A stretch of DNA of 60,000 nucleotides from Symbiodinium natans (taxonomy: Eukaryota; Sar; Dinophyceae; Suessiales; Symbiodiniaceae): assembly GCA_905221605.1 (NCBI GenBank), contig CAJNDS010002462.1, positions 250,001 through 310,000 on the forward strand, read 5' to 3'. The position numbers were made by a program, and so were the translations under genes. The notes under the pieces are model-generated. The model was not told the origin of the DNA and did not search any database. It was given only the letters and a program-made list of their open reading frames with translations. This document shows, one piece after another, positions 46,401 through 58,276 of the stretch. Each line of letters opens with the position of its first letter. Positions within the stretch are counted from its first letter, which is position 1.

Positions 46401-47959
46401 TGCTACGCAGGCCCAACCTTGGCAAAATCTTACAGCACAGAGCTTAGACTTAATATACTTAATCAGGCGAAGTGCGTTGGGGCCAGGTTCCAGAAGCACT
46501 TGTTCTTGGAGTTTATCGCGTGGAGAATCCCACTTTAGCCGGGGCCTCAGGTCATGCCTGCTTCTTTATTTCCGTTGTCCCTCGCCGTATAATTGCCGTA
46601 ATCTGCCCCACCCTACAATGGAGACGCCTTGGCCTGACCACTACCAGCGGGGCCGTAAGCCATTTGAGGCGTGGCTGCATATATCGAGGATCGGGCAGCA
46701 TGGCCACCCAGCTCGCCAGCGAAAACTTCATGTGACCTCTAAGTTTTGTGGCGAAAGCCGGCTGAGATCGCACATGAGCAACACATAAACCCTCAGCAAC
46801 TCCTTGGCGTATGGGGAAGTCTTTTTTGCAGACCCACTCGCATTCACTCGCGTTCTCTCGGAGAACGTTTTCGCCTCGCTCCTTGCCTCGATCGCCTTCG
46901 TCAGGGCTTTGAGTTCTTATAAGGCTGGGGTCTATGCGGCCGTGCGTGACGCCATGGGCAGCGACTGTGAGCCGGGATCCGAGCCGAGAGAGCAGAGGAT
47001 AGAATAAGAGAACAGGATTCTGAGAAACAAAGCAGCAAGCAGAGAGGGAAGAACAAATCCGGAGAAGCGGCGTGCTTACCAGGCTTACCGCTCTTTGCAT
47101 TGCTCTGTGTCTTTCGAGGCTGGACTTGTGGCATGGCACGTCGAGCGAGCTCTCCCCTCAGCAAGGAGCAATCAGGAGAACAATCAGGAGAACAATCAGT
47201 GGCTTTCAAACTTTGAAGCCAAAACAGGGAATGTGGCGAGTCAGTGGTAGGAAAGCTTGGATGGTAGAGTTTGTTCTGACGGGTTTCTTTGCAGATGCGT
47301 TCCCAACATCGTTCTCAACGGCTTCAACCGAGCTTACAGCGGTCGACATGGAACCAGCCTCAGCCAGGCTCAAGATTCAGTCTTCTCTTTGCTACGGCTC
47401 TGATCGCCGTAGCGTTAGCGCATATGCTGTTTTCGCAGAGTAGCTTGCTTATTTAGTTGGCCCCGTGTGGCATGGGATGGGGCCCTTGCCGACAGTCTGA
47501 GGAACAAAGCTGGGTCACGGCTGCTACTTTTCTGCTTCTGCTGCTTACAGCGCCTCGCCGGCAAAAGCGGGCTCTGGAAGTTGAGCTTTGCACGTTGATG
47601 TTACCTGCATGGTCTCAGTCGTCGTTATGATTTTGTGGACATGCTACATGTTCAGTCAGCGCGATGCCAGGTACAAAGTTCTGTGAGCGGAAGCGGCACC
47701 GGCGAATGGTGTTCTTCGCAAAAGTCCTGGTCGGGGTACGCTGCCCAATACGGCCAGCGGCCACAACACTACGCACCAGTGGTGATCTAGGTCCCAAGCT
47801 TTAAGTCCTCGGTTTTAGGTACTGGGTAGTAGGTCCTAGGTCCTATGTTCTAGGTGCCTGCTTGAATCAAGGCCTGGGCGAAAGGCTCTCCCGACCTTGT
47901 GGAGTTTGCACCTTACTGGGCCATCAGTGCTTGGGCATACGTTGGGGCGACTTTTGTCT
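43467..47959. other. Interval with scattered open frames, none supported
   Basis: Several long open frames exist on both strands (for instance on the minus strand at 45148-45981), but they are rich in Cys, Arg, Ser and Pro and lack conserved-looking segments. A 15-base poly-C run sits at 45232-45246. Around 46460-46530 two + frames are open (AKCVGARFQKHLFLEFIAWR is one). About 47795-47856 contains repeated GGTCCTA/GGTACT phrases. I see no convincing gene. Confidence 0.4.
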
Positions 47960-48300
47960 TTCGAGGCCGCCTTGTCGCGACAAGGATGGCCTGGTGCGTC
48001 CGCGCCCGACTTTTCGGTTGGTGATGTTTTGGTGGACATCATTGCAATGGAGCTTTTCGATGGCTGGGATGTTCAAGGTTTTGACAGCACTGTGGACGAC
48101 GCAGAGTGCCCGGTGAACTTTTGCATCTTCCGGGACTTTCAGGTCAGACCACGGGGCTTTCGCGTGTTCGTACAAGATGCAAACGCCCATTCATCGTGTG
48201 CTGAATGCAGGCCATGCCAACATACCTTCTGGAGTTCACGATCTGACCGATGCAGTGAACAAGTTCTGAGTCGTAGCCGGTCGAAGCCTCACAGCGTCTA
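47960..48300 (+). CDS. Unrecognised exon
   Basis: A + frame reads FSVGDVLVDIIAMELFDGWD and then VQGFDSTVDDAECPVNFCIF before RDFQ (about 48010-48141). A GT donor would fit after the last glutamine (CAG followed by GTCAGA). Acidic and hydrophobic residues alternate as in a folded domain. The frame continues to a TAG at 48299-48301, but the later part is Cys- and Ser-rich and may be intronic. Function unknown. Confidence 0.35.
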
Positions 48301-48894
48301 GCGTTTAAACCCCTTCCACAGTGCCAGGCTTCTGCTAAGGGACCCTGGCACTTCTTGGCAGTGGAATCGATTTTTCGACGGCTTGCCGTTCGACCAAGGC
48401 CAGCAATTGCCGACCAGTCAGCCGTCCGCGCGGTTAATCCTACAGCATGATAAATATTGATCTGACACAACTTTTGTTAGTTTCATTCCACACTGTTCCC
48501 GTCAGCGGTTGTTGGCACATTCGACTCGGATGGAGTCCCTGCAGAGTCCCACTGGAGTGCCTCCTTTAAGTGCCTCCTTTGTGGACTGGGCTCCGTTGTT
48601 TTTTTCTATGACTGGTGTGTTTGCCAACCCAGAGCCCCTAGCAGAACTTCCTCAGTCATGACGTCTTTGGCAAGCAGCATCGGTCTGTGACAGCAAGTAG
48701 ACTCGTAGGAGGAAGATGCTCCGAAAGTAGGGGGAGGCTTCGGAGAGATTCCTATCAACTGGACGAATAAAAATTTAGAGTCGTGAAGGTTGCCTTTGAT
48801 TGTTAGGACCTTTGGGGGGCATGGCTGTGTGCCATGCACTCCCTAGATCTCAGCAAGATAAAAAATCACAACGCTGAAGGTGAAACACAAGGCC

Positions 48895-49042
48895 TGATTT
48901 TCAGCAATTACTGGAGCCGGAGTATCCAATCGTGGGTGCTCGCTGGCGCCGCCTCGTTCTTCGTCGTAGCCGGCGGCCCAAGCCACGGGACGACGTCCGG
49001 GTTCCAGTGGCCGCTCGGCATGGTGCTGCGGTTGTACTGCAG
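48895..49042 (+). CDS. Unrecognised exon, frame uncertain
   Basis: An acceptor-like pyrimidine stretch and CAG precede 48904. Two + frames stay open to a GT donor near 49042. One reads QLLEPEYPIVGARWRRLVLR and is basic. The other reads SWVLAGAASFFVVAGGPSHG and is hydrophobic, like a membrane helix. Only one can be real. The local base composition is more GC-rich than the flanks. Neither matches a family I know. Confidence 0.3.
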
Positions 49043-50411
49043 GGTGAGGGGGTGCCAAGGGGGCCCCATGCCAGGGGAGGTTGTCGAGGCTGCGTGAGTC
49101 CTTCAGACCCCACGCCCGCGGCGTTTGCACGACGTTGTGTTGGTAGATGTGTGCTGTGTGCAGTGTGCTTTGCGTATATTGCATGCTCAGAGTCGTATCT
49201 CGCAGTCCGCGCAGGACCGTCTTTGCAACCCCCGGGATGTACCCGAAGCCCTTGCCGAAACCCTAAACTGTAATTGCCCCTTTGTGGCTTAAAACCTTGG
49301 GCACGGGCTATGGCATCTAGAAAGTCTACCGGGAAGAAACCAAAACATCAACCTAACCCCTTTTGCGGCCCCCAAGCAAATTTGGCGGGACCAGGTTGGT
49401 CCGGAGGCCCGACTGAGGCGAATTTGTGGTGGACGCTCAGGATCGTTCCTCTTGCCCTCAACCCAACCCTGGCCCAAGTCATCACAGGGCAGAACGCGGG
49501 ACAGCTAAGCGACATGTCTTGGCATACGATCTTTGCCAACCTGGAAGCAATCATCTCTTCGTGCTGAGAGCAACTGTACTTGCCAAAAAGCATCTTCGAG
49601 CATCTCTGCACTGGGCTCAGAACCAGGCCTGCGCAATTTCGACTTCTTCCCAGTATAGATGACATAACAAGTGCCAGTTCCTTGGGTCAAAATTGCCAGT
49701 ACAGGCCTCGGCATTTCACCTGCGTACGTTTCCTGCCGCTGCTGCGGCCAGAGCGTCAAGGACACGCTCTGTTCCGAGGATCTCCGGGAGATCACGTTTT
49801 GAATCCTGCACAATGACATGATTGTCGCATGCACGCAACAAAAAGTCCAGAATGCAGCTTTTCGTGCATGAGGTCCGTCCTATTGGGAAGTTTTGGTGGC
49901 TGCAGGTGATGTTGTCTGCATTCGCAGCTTGTTGCCGGTCAGCTAGTATCCAGCAAAAACGCAAGCAGATCGTACCTAGTCTCGACTAGTTGCAGTCCTC
50001 AGATCAGCTTCTAAGCGGTAGCATTTGCTGCAGTGCATAGATGCTTACTTCAGATTCTTCGCAACACACCGAGCGGTGGAAATGCAGATCCGGATGAGGA
50101 ACCTTCCCGAACCTAGTTCTTGCCAACTCCCAAGCACCTTAACCCGAACTAGTGGCCCAAAGGTTATGGGCTATGGGCCATGGGCCAAAGTGTTTGGCTG
50201 ATCGGCCAGGCTTGTGCTGGTGAAGGTCGAAGGCCTGATGAGTCTTGCTGTGTAGTGCCAGGGTTCTGGCACGGGCAAGGATCCACTAGCTAGCCTGGTT
50301 GGCAGAGGTCGAAATGCACCCATCCTTCGTGCCCCCACCCCAGTGGCCACCACCTGCGCGCCCTGCACTCAGCCCAGGGCTGCAGAATGTCGCAGAGCTT
50401 GATCGGGGCCT

Positions 50412-52137
50412 ATGATTGAACTGGAGACATGCCCGCGTGACTCAGGCTATCCTCCGCAAGGCTTTGCCGCACCGCAGCCCTTTCCACCGTCGGCATGCAT
50501 GGGTCATGGGTATCCACCGCCCCCAGGCCCAGCGTATCCAGCCAACGCAATCCCTCGACAAATGACACCTGCCCCAACACATCCGAGCCTCAACCACCCA
50601 CCCACTTCCACTTTCGTCCCAGGCATCCCGGCAACTAGTGCACTTCCTGGTGCGATGCCAGGCGGAGTGCCTGGTTCAGTGCCCAGTGCAATGCCAGGCG
50701 CGATACCCGGCATGATGCCTGGCACAATGCCGGGCGCAACAATGCCCGGTGCGATGCCGGGTGCAACAATTCCTGGCGCAATTCCGGGTGCAGTGCCGGG
50801 AACAATGCCTGGTGCCATGCCAGGTGCCATGCCAGGTGCCATGCCTGGTGCCATGCCGGGTGCCATGCCGGGTGCGATGCCAGGTGCCATGCCAGGTGCA
50901 ATGCCAGGTGCAATGCCAGGTGCAATGCCTGGCACATCCCCTGGTGTACCTCCACAGCCGCCCTCAGCCCCATCCCCAATGCCACCTCAGGCATCCTTCA
51001 CATCCCAGCCTTCCCCAACTGGCCCAACCGCTCCTCCGCCACCGTGTCCACGATCTGCCCCTGCACCAGCTGCCAAAGATAGCACAGAGGGTGCCAAAGC
51101 CGGTGGCAGCGAGTGGCCAGCGCCTCTGCGCACTCTGAGATCTCTGAGCGTGGAAGCAACTGTTCCCCAGGTCTGGTCAATCCTTCGAAGACACAATTGG
51201 TGAAGTGACTTAGCTGCGATACCTGCTGAATACTTCAGAGTGTAGCAAAAGCGTGCTTGCTTTTCCGTGTAAGAGCGAAGGCGAAACGCCGTGCAGAAGA
51301 GGCCAGGAAGAAGTTCGATGAGGCTGACATTGAAACTGCAAAATATATGTTGGAGAGACGATCAAGATAGGCGGACCAGTCACAATCCAGTCTTTGAAGG
51401 GTAGTTTCGTACATGCAGGAGCAAAGGAAGTCTCGTCGTACCCATCGTGATGGAGGATGGGGGTCTGCAAGCATAGCTGCTTTGCTCTGCGAATGTTCTG
51501 CAGGGCACTTGCCCAGGGCAGAAAGCTTTCATTTTCATGAGCTGCTTGGGTATTCGCATTTCTTCTTCGCACCTGCTTGTCGCTAACTAAAAGAAATTTC
51601 ACAGGAGAGGAGCGGCCTCCTGCCACTGATGAGGCAGGGCATGGCAGGGTATCCATGCAGCATGCGTCAAGCCTCACTCCGATGAGCGTTTCTTGTTTCG
51701 GCCATCGTTTGGGCCCCATTGACGGAATCGACGGGGGTATAAGGCAGGTAGAAGGCAGGTAGAAGGCAGGTAAGAGGGGTATAAGGGAGGCATAAGGGGG
51801 GGCATAAGGGGGCGATAAAGGGGGGGCGGGGGGGTATAGGGGAGGGGGGTATAAGGGGGGGGGGTTTGAAAAGGGGGGGGGGGTTCTGCCAGGAGCTTCT
51901 GGAGCTCCAGGCCTGGCTGTCGAAGTTCCCAAGCCTGGACTCCAAAGCCCTCAACGCCTCTCGGCATGCTCTCAGAGCACTGAAGGGGCCCTCTGCAGAG
52001 GGTGAGCACTAAGTGTGTGTGATCAAGTAATAGCAGCTATGTAACTATTTGCGAGTGGTTGCAAGTATCAGAGGCACTGAAGAGCCTGGACGCCCGAGAT
52101 GCTGTGCAGGCGTTGAAGGAGATCGTGGCTGTACCAG
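50412..52137 (+). CDS. Proline-rich MPGA-repeat protein with helical C-terminal part
   Basis: The first exon (from ATG 50412, or from an acceptor at 50445) to a GT donor at 51171 encodes a low-complexity Pro/Gly/Met protein. It has a Pro-rich start, about 20 tetrapeptides of the form [MIV]PG[ATS] including ten consecutive MPGA, a Pro/Ser linker, and a helix [16 protein letters not shown] charged helix follows near 51266-51355 ([20 protein letters not shown]). Exons 51893-52001 ([20 protein letters not shown]) and 52072-52137 ([19 protein letters not shown]) join in phase over a 70-base GT-AG intron. The combination of disordered repeat and Leu-rich helical repeats suggests a scaffold, RNA-binding or transcription-associated factor, but no domain is certain. 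The helix LRTLRSLS...VWSILRRH faintly recalls the TFIIS N-terminal (LW) helix bundle. The 3' end is not resolved. Confidence 0.6.
50641..50941. repeat. 12-base coding repeat (MPGA array)
   Basis: Units of the form ATGCCNGGNGCN. The third positions of the Pro, Gly and Ala codons vary between units while the amino acids stay the same in the last ten copies. The reverse strand is also open across the array, purely because of the repeat. Confidence 0.9.
51745..51885. repeat. G-rich imperfect repeat in an intron
   Basis: Begins with AGGCAGGTAGA units and passes into GGGGTATAAGG and GGGGCATAAGG units with G runs up to about 10. It ends just before the acceptor of the exon at 51893. The G-rich strand is the sense strand of the MPGA-repeat gene. 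The minus-strand open frame across it (Pro/Leu/Tyr-rich) is a repeat artefact. Confidence 0.85.
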
Positions 52138-53124
52138 TGTGGTCTGGTAGAGCTTTGTTGAGAGGGGAGGCGATGTGTTAGCAGCTTGCGCGATGAATTT
52201 CGCTTGCCAACAGGAGCTCGAGCAGAAAGGACCTGGAATTCGAAACCCCTCAGCGCCCTGATTGCAGCTATTCATGCTATGCAGAGTCCAGTTTCGAAGA
52301 TTCAACCTCGTCAAAGCAGCCTGTGATCTGCAAACGAGGCCTGGATTTGCAAGACTGCGCAAAATGTCCGAGAGAGGCCATCTTTGGGCCAACGAGATGC
52401 AACTTCTCCATCTTTTGCAGATAGAACACCTCAAGGGAGCTCCTTGTCACGTGAACTGCATACCATCCAACAAAGACAGGGAATTTAGTCGGTGGCTTCG
52501 GATTACTTAAGGATATTCGAACTAAGAAGGGTGTTCGCGAGATCCCAAGGATGTGGTTGAAAGGTTGAGCGTAGTCTTTGAGATAAGGTCATAGTTGTAA
52601 GTTGTACAGTACGCCTGCCAGGCAAAGGAGTTTCAGCATCTTGACAGGAAACCACAAAGATAAGACTATACCCCAGTTCCAGGGAAGGCTGACTGTGACA
52701 GTGAGTGAATCAGAGGTGACGCACACAGAGTCACCTTGTCAAAGGGATGTTGTTTTGTTTTGCCATATATACATATATATATGTAATATTTGTGCACATA
52801 CAATATGATTAAATAGCTTTGGAATGTTGCCACTGCCTCAGAGACCTCAGATTCCATCCCACCTGTCAGTCTTGCCTTTCCACTACTAACAGCCTCACCA
52901 TTGGACCGTACTAGAGCTGAGACTCCACAAGACTAAGATTCGATGTACAAGGGGGTCTAATCAAGTTTCTGATAGACTGCAAATCATGAAACTTGTTCCG
53001 GCAGGCGTGGTCTGCCACCACTTCCAGAAGAGGCCTTGCCACAATCTGCCACCAGTGGGTTGCTTCGATCTGCATCCCTGGGGCAGGAGAAGGAGAAAGA
53101 GAAAGAAAAGAAAAACGAGCTTGG
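52138..53124. other. Spacer between MPGA-repeat gene and J-protein gene
   Basis: A frame at about 52215-52250 (QELEQKGPGIRNPSAP) may be one more exon of the upstream gene. An AT-rich TATATA stretch lies at about 52764-52787. Nothing else can be supported. Confidence 0.4.
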
Positions 53125-56100
53125 CATCGTGGATCACTACGGAGCGCCTTTTTGATGCAGTCGTGAGGAAGGCAGATCAGGCCATTCAATCCTTCGGTGA
53201 CACGAAGACACTCCTGGTAGGAGATTCTGTACGCTGTACAGCTATAGGTGCTATGCTTCTGCTTCTGACTTCCCTGCACCGCAGTGGTTTGACATCCGAG
53301 GCTCGAAGTGGCTGAGGACGCAGACGAGAAAGATATCAAGAAGGCATACAGGAGCCTAGAGTCTTGCTCTTTTGCGTGCAAACAGGTGCATCTGGTGCAT
53401 TGGCAACAGATATGAACCTCTGCAGGAAGTTGGTGCTTAAGTGGCATCCCGACAAGCATCCAGAGGGTCGAGATGAGGCGCTGGCCTGCAAGATTTCTCA
53501 AAGCCCTTTAGACGCTGTGCAATCAGTGCAACCTGCTCCCCGCTCATGGGGGAGTCCAACCTGTTTCGAATAAATGCGGACAACCACTTTCAAACTCGAT
53601 GCCATGCCTACCGGCCTACCAGATGCTGAATTCTTGCAGTAGCTTCGGCGACATCGAAACAGGACTCGGGGGCTCGCGATTTTCTTGAACAGTTGAACGT
53701 TTGAACTCGTCTTCCGTCGACTTGAGCGTGTGAGCAAATTCAAGCACTTGCTGAGATCACCAAGAGGTGCTTTCCTTTAGCAAGACAGGAGGTGTATGAT
53801 ACCATATGATACCCCTTTATTGACTTGAGACTCATGAACAGACTTGAGCAGTTGTGCACCGCAAGGCCGAAGAGAAGATTCGTGCCATCAACAATGCCTA
53901 TGAAGCTTAGCTTTGCAACAACGTCGAAGCCTGCTTCGTGGCTGAGACTGGAACGGCTGGAACTGTCTTAGCCCTTCGGAAAGTGCTAAGGAGACGCTCA
54001 GCAATGCCACCAAGCGTTCCACGCTTGGTTCCTTTGAGACTGGGTTTCGGCAAGAGCTAGAGAACTTGCTCTCAAACACAGCTCTTGTCTTGCGAGAAGA
54101 AGAAGGGTCTTTTGTCTTGAAGCTTCTGGAGTTGCCCCAGGTGCCACGTACGACGCTCAGCGGCAGGCGCTACTGCGAAACAGCCGAGGGCAAGGCCGCG
54201 TTGCTGGATTGTCACGTACGCATAGTGGCAACAGCAAGAAACAGCAAACAGCAAGCAGCAAGCACCAACAACAAGAACGGCAGGACAGAGAAGGCTAGTA
54301 GAGGCTGGCCGTCAATATGCAGGGGATCATGCTGGATGATCTTGTCAGGGAATTGGAGGCACATGGCTTGTATCGGGATGCAGGAAGTAGGTCGTGAGGG
54401 AGAAGGTCCAAAGGCGTTTTCGGAGCGCGGCGCGTAAGGTGAAGTACCCTGCTTGTGTCTGCTTGTGAGATGTTGGCACTGAGCCCCTGGAGCATGTGCC
54501 CCACAAGCTGCAGTGGCAGAATCGTCACATCTCATCAGCTCTTCGTCCTTCTCTAGCGTCGTAAAGCCGTGCGAGGTCCCGACCTGAAGGCGCGATGCTC
54601 AGAAGGGGTTTATTTGGAAGCACCACGTTTTTCAGAGCTAGTTCTGGCTGTGGCGTTAGAGGCATGAAGGTGGCTATAGCGGCTATAGGCACATGGGCTA
54701 TGTGAGGGTTAGGGATTCTGGGATCAGCTGTGAGGCACAGAATTTGGCACCGCGGCAGCGCATTCCGCGGGAATTTATGTTGCAGCCTATCGGGCCACAT
54801 GGCGGCAAGGGGGATGAGGAAGTTGAGCAAGGCATCTGCACGCCCAACGTTCCCGCAAGCTGATGTGACATGAGGTATCCAGACAAGTTTGTGCGCTATG
54901 GCTCCGAGCGAGCACGAGCTCAATGCGAGGCTCAATATGTCGGAATGGTGAATCCGTTGAGTTGATGCAAATAGACGAAGGAAAGTTATGTGTAAGTAGG
55001 CGAAGGAGCTTGAAGCTCAGCTGAGAAGGTCACTTCGCGTGCAGATGCCCGACTCGATGGCAAGAGTGGATTGGATCAGCGCAGGGCTAAGCGGTCAGCC
55101 GACTAGGGCTGATCCGGAGTTCAAGCTGACATGAACCGAGGTTTGTGCCCTTCTTCAGAGCGGCGAAGCTCTCTTTGTGGTGGTGCGCCCCCCTTGTGTG
55201 TGTGATGTCCGGCCTTCGAGGGCAATGGCCAAAATTGCCAGCCTTGTTGTGCATGTCATTAGTGAAGTACCTGCAGCTTGCAGGTTGCCAGATGTGAACA
55301 ACATGTGCCGCATCCGGGCATTGGAGGCTATGACGGCATCACGGGTGGATGTGATGCTGTTCAATGTTCTGCTCATACAAAGCTAGGGATAGTTGGAGCT
55401 TGTAAACTTGAGTGTCGTGTGCAGGCAAGGACTCGGTCGAGCGCTGGCGAAAAGGTGCCCGTAAGATGTCCCCATTCATTGCCATGCCCGCGGATGCCCT
55501 TTCGAAGTGGTCTCCTACGGCTGCAGGTCGTTGCTGGGCGCCCCGGTGGCTTTAATTTGGCCTTCGAGATTGATGCCCGGCACTCAGAAGGTCGATTCGA
55601 GCTGCATCACAGTCCGAAGCATGTCAGGGAGATTTCAGATCGTGCGTTGCCCGAGCCATTGAGCCTGCGCATCGTTGCTGCTGGTTGCTGCTGGATACTG
55701 ATGGATAGCTGAGCAAGTTTCAGATGTCGATCGCTCAGCGACGATGTCTCGAAACAAGCGAGGCTACGGATCTGTAGGCAAGGCATTTCGTACGCATGGG
55801 CCATGTTCATGGAGTCTGACACCACAGTTGCCATAAGGTACCATGGTAACGAAGGCTTTCACATGGTTTCACGGCTTGCAGGACTTAGAGTACACTCAGA
55901 GCACATGTTTACACTCGGTGCACATGTCTAAGCAAACCTGTTGCCAGAGAGGAGACGGTGGGTAGGGAGCTGTTTCTTCGAGACTCTGTGGAGCGCCGCA
56001 ATGGAACGAGATTAGTTTGTCAAGCTTCGTCTATAGGCTCTAGATGTGAAGTGTTTGACACTGATGGACAGGAATAAGTCTTGAAGAATGTGGCAAGGAG

Positions 56101-57960
56101 TCGCGTGAGCAAGGTTCAGGCGGCTACTGGCAGCATCACTGCTTGACAGTTGCTTGAGCATGTGTGCCTTCTTTGCAGCTGAGCTCGGAAGAACCTTAAG
56201 AACCTTCCGAGAACTGATAAGAGAGCAGTGACACTGTACCACGCCAGAACGTAGAACATCGTAGGACTACTATCGTGGCTGTAAACGCTAGAGTTTGGCC
56301 TAGGTTCTCCGAGAAGGTTCGATGCTCAGGTCAATGACGCGCGCGAATCGGATCTCCGCCTGGTGGAGGCCGGGGTTTCCTCAGAGCCAAATGGGGGCTT
56401 TCGAAATTAGGGGGGGGGTCCTTATTATAAGGGCATCCTACTAATCCTACTATTTGGGGGTCTATCTTGGGGGGTCTATTCGCATTTGCGTAAACTCCCA
56501 AACGAGCCGTGGCCACATCATGCCGCATCATGCCGCATCTTCCGATCCCAGCTCCCCCCCCAGCTTTGCGGCTCCTGCTGCAAAAACGTAGCGAGTGCTT
56601 TAAGTGCTTTAGTAGCGTGGCGTTTGCGAGATGATGCAATAAAGAGGCTGGGAAGGGGGAGAAGAATGAAAACGTGAATTTCATCGTCATCTCCAGCTGC
56701 GGACTCAGAGAACTGCGCAGTGTCTTTCCAAATTCGAAACCATCCAAACCCCGAATTGCAAAGCCCCCCCAAGCCTAGGAGTTCGAAGAGCATGAGCCCA
56801 AATCACGCCAAGTCAAGAGAATTCAGTGAAACAGTGCCCGGTGTTGGGACCCCCTGGGACACGACTCCGAGCCGTTTGCCCAAGGCCCCCTCTACGACAA
56901 TGCCTTCCGCTTCGAAGCAGCATTCCGCCGGGGCTACTTCCTGGCGTGGCTTGGCATCTCGCACATCTGCGAGTGAAGATCCCGCTGGAGTTGGAGTTGA
57001 CAAATGCAGCACTCATGGAAGCCCGCAATTTCTGGTCCCCGCACAGATGCATTTTTTCGTTCTTTCTTCCAAAGGCATATGCCGGCACTACAAAAAACTC
57101 CTCAAGGTTGGAACATCATGCTCCTCATACCCCAAGAGGGTTCAACGGAGTCCCAGCACTAATCGTCCTTAAACCATGTTCCCTGTAGCTATACTCGGAC
57201 CAAGCAGTTAACCATTCCATAACCTTGGAAGATCCAAAGCGGCCTGGGTAGACCTTGCACCTCACCATCATAAAGCACAGGCTTCCATCTAAAGGCGCAT
57301 CAGAGGAGTTGGGCTTCTCCTGCATAAGCTGTTTATTGGCTTTCAGTGTACGTGCTTGAGGTTCCTCTGCCTTTCATAGGATCGATGCTTTTGACCCTCC
57401 TAAGAGGCATACCATGGAAGGCATGATTTGGGGGGGTGGCGCCTCTTGCAAGGTTTCGCCCACCGACGCAGCTAAGGCCGTGTTCATGATTCTGTGCTTC
57501 AGCTGCGGGTGCCAAGGGCTGGGAAGACTGAGTTGAAGACGTTAGACTTGTGCAGGATGATCCCGTATAGTGGTGGACAACTTCCCAAGAAGTCCTTCTC
57601 TCAGCATGCCCAGCTGTTCAAGAGGGATGGGCCAGTCGTTCTAACAATGGAGAGGCGTTCAGGAGAGTCGATGGCTGATTTCTCCCACCGCCGTAAGGGT
57701 CATCATCGACTTCACGCTTGTCGATTTCCAGGCAATGTTCAAGTTCATCGACATCGAGGAGGTGCGGCAGATTGCCAGAACATCCTGCCTTCGAGCAAGG
57801 GCATGCAAACTTTGCGACTCGAAGACTCCTTCCTGGCAGCTTCCTGGCAGCTTCCTGGCAGCTTCGCGGCAGCTTCCTGCAGGTCCTTCGGCCTGCCATT
57901 GAGAAGAAGGGTGGCTGGGTCACCTTTGAGGTTCCGACCCAGGGCACACCCATCTGTTGA
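53125..57960 (+). CDS. J-domain (DnaJ/Hsp40) protein
   Basis: J-domain proteins stimulate the ATPase of Hsp70. The J domain is spread over exons. Helix II, EVAEDADEKDIKKAYR, ends at 53351. A GA-AG intron (53352-53425) follows, then KLVLKWHPDKHPEGRDEAL with the diagnostic HPD from 53426. Helix III-IV, RKAEEKIRAINNAYE, ends at 53904. A GC-AG intron (53905-53990) is followed by ETLSNATKRSTLGSFETGF to 54140. A preceding exon (about 53125-53218, TERLFDAVVRKADQAIQS) precedes the J domain. The exon from 54741 (NLAPRQRIPREFMLQPIGPH) joins in phase 0, and YPDKFVRYGSERARAQC follows at 54876. Later pieces are less sure: about 55540-55680 (GGFNLAFEIDARHSEGRFEL), 56895-56971 (NAFRFEAAFRRGYFLAWLGI), 57700-57770 (VIIDFTLVDFQ, AMFKFIDIEEVRQ) and the last exon 57883-57960 (VLRPAIEKKGGWVTFEV) ending TGA. 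The J-domain call is firm. Extension past 54930 is inferred, and two genes are possible. I do not recognise the subtype. Confidence 0.75.
57829..57882. repeat. 11-base repeat (CTGGCAGCTTC) next to a splice acceptor
   Basis: Three close copies of CTGGCAGCTTC and a fourth variant with CGGCAGCTTC run straight into the acceptor of the final exon at 57883. Each unit contains a CAG that could act as a decoy 3' splice site. Confidence 0.75.
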
Positions 57961-58276
57961 TATCTCTTGTCTGCCATTGCCACATCTCGGCTGACGACAT
58001 GCGTGATCTCAGCAGAATGTGTAGGAACTCGTTGTGCGCAGGAGGTCAAAGCAGATGCGAACGTCGTCGCATCTCGTCCTTTTGAAGTCAATAGGCATGA
58101 GACGCTGGAACATGCCAGTGCTGCTAGTATCGACACATTTCCAACGTTGTCTTGGATTCTATGGAGCTTGCTGCAGTGACGTGATCACAAGAGGCCAGCT
58201 CGAGTCTCTTGGACTTTCGGGCGGGATCAGCTGACACCATACCCAATCTAAGGCATACTTCGGAAACATCTTGCAG

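Noticed and set aside
46552-47139. 195-codon minus-strand frame
   Set aside because: No recognisable motif, rich in Arg, Ser and Cys; overlaps equally open + strand frames.
50504-50935. Minus-strand frame of APGI/APGM repeats
   Set aside because: An automatic by-product of the 12-base MPGA repeat on the + strand, which has the flanking coding sequence.
51210-51932. 240-codon minus-strand frame with a Pro/Leu/Tyr-rich start
   Set aside because: The proline-rich part is the complement of the G-rich intronic repeat; the rest overlaps supported + strand exons.
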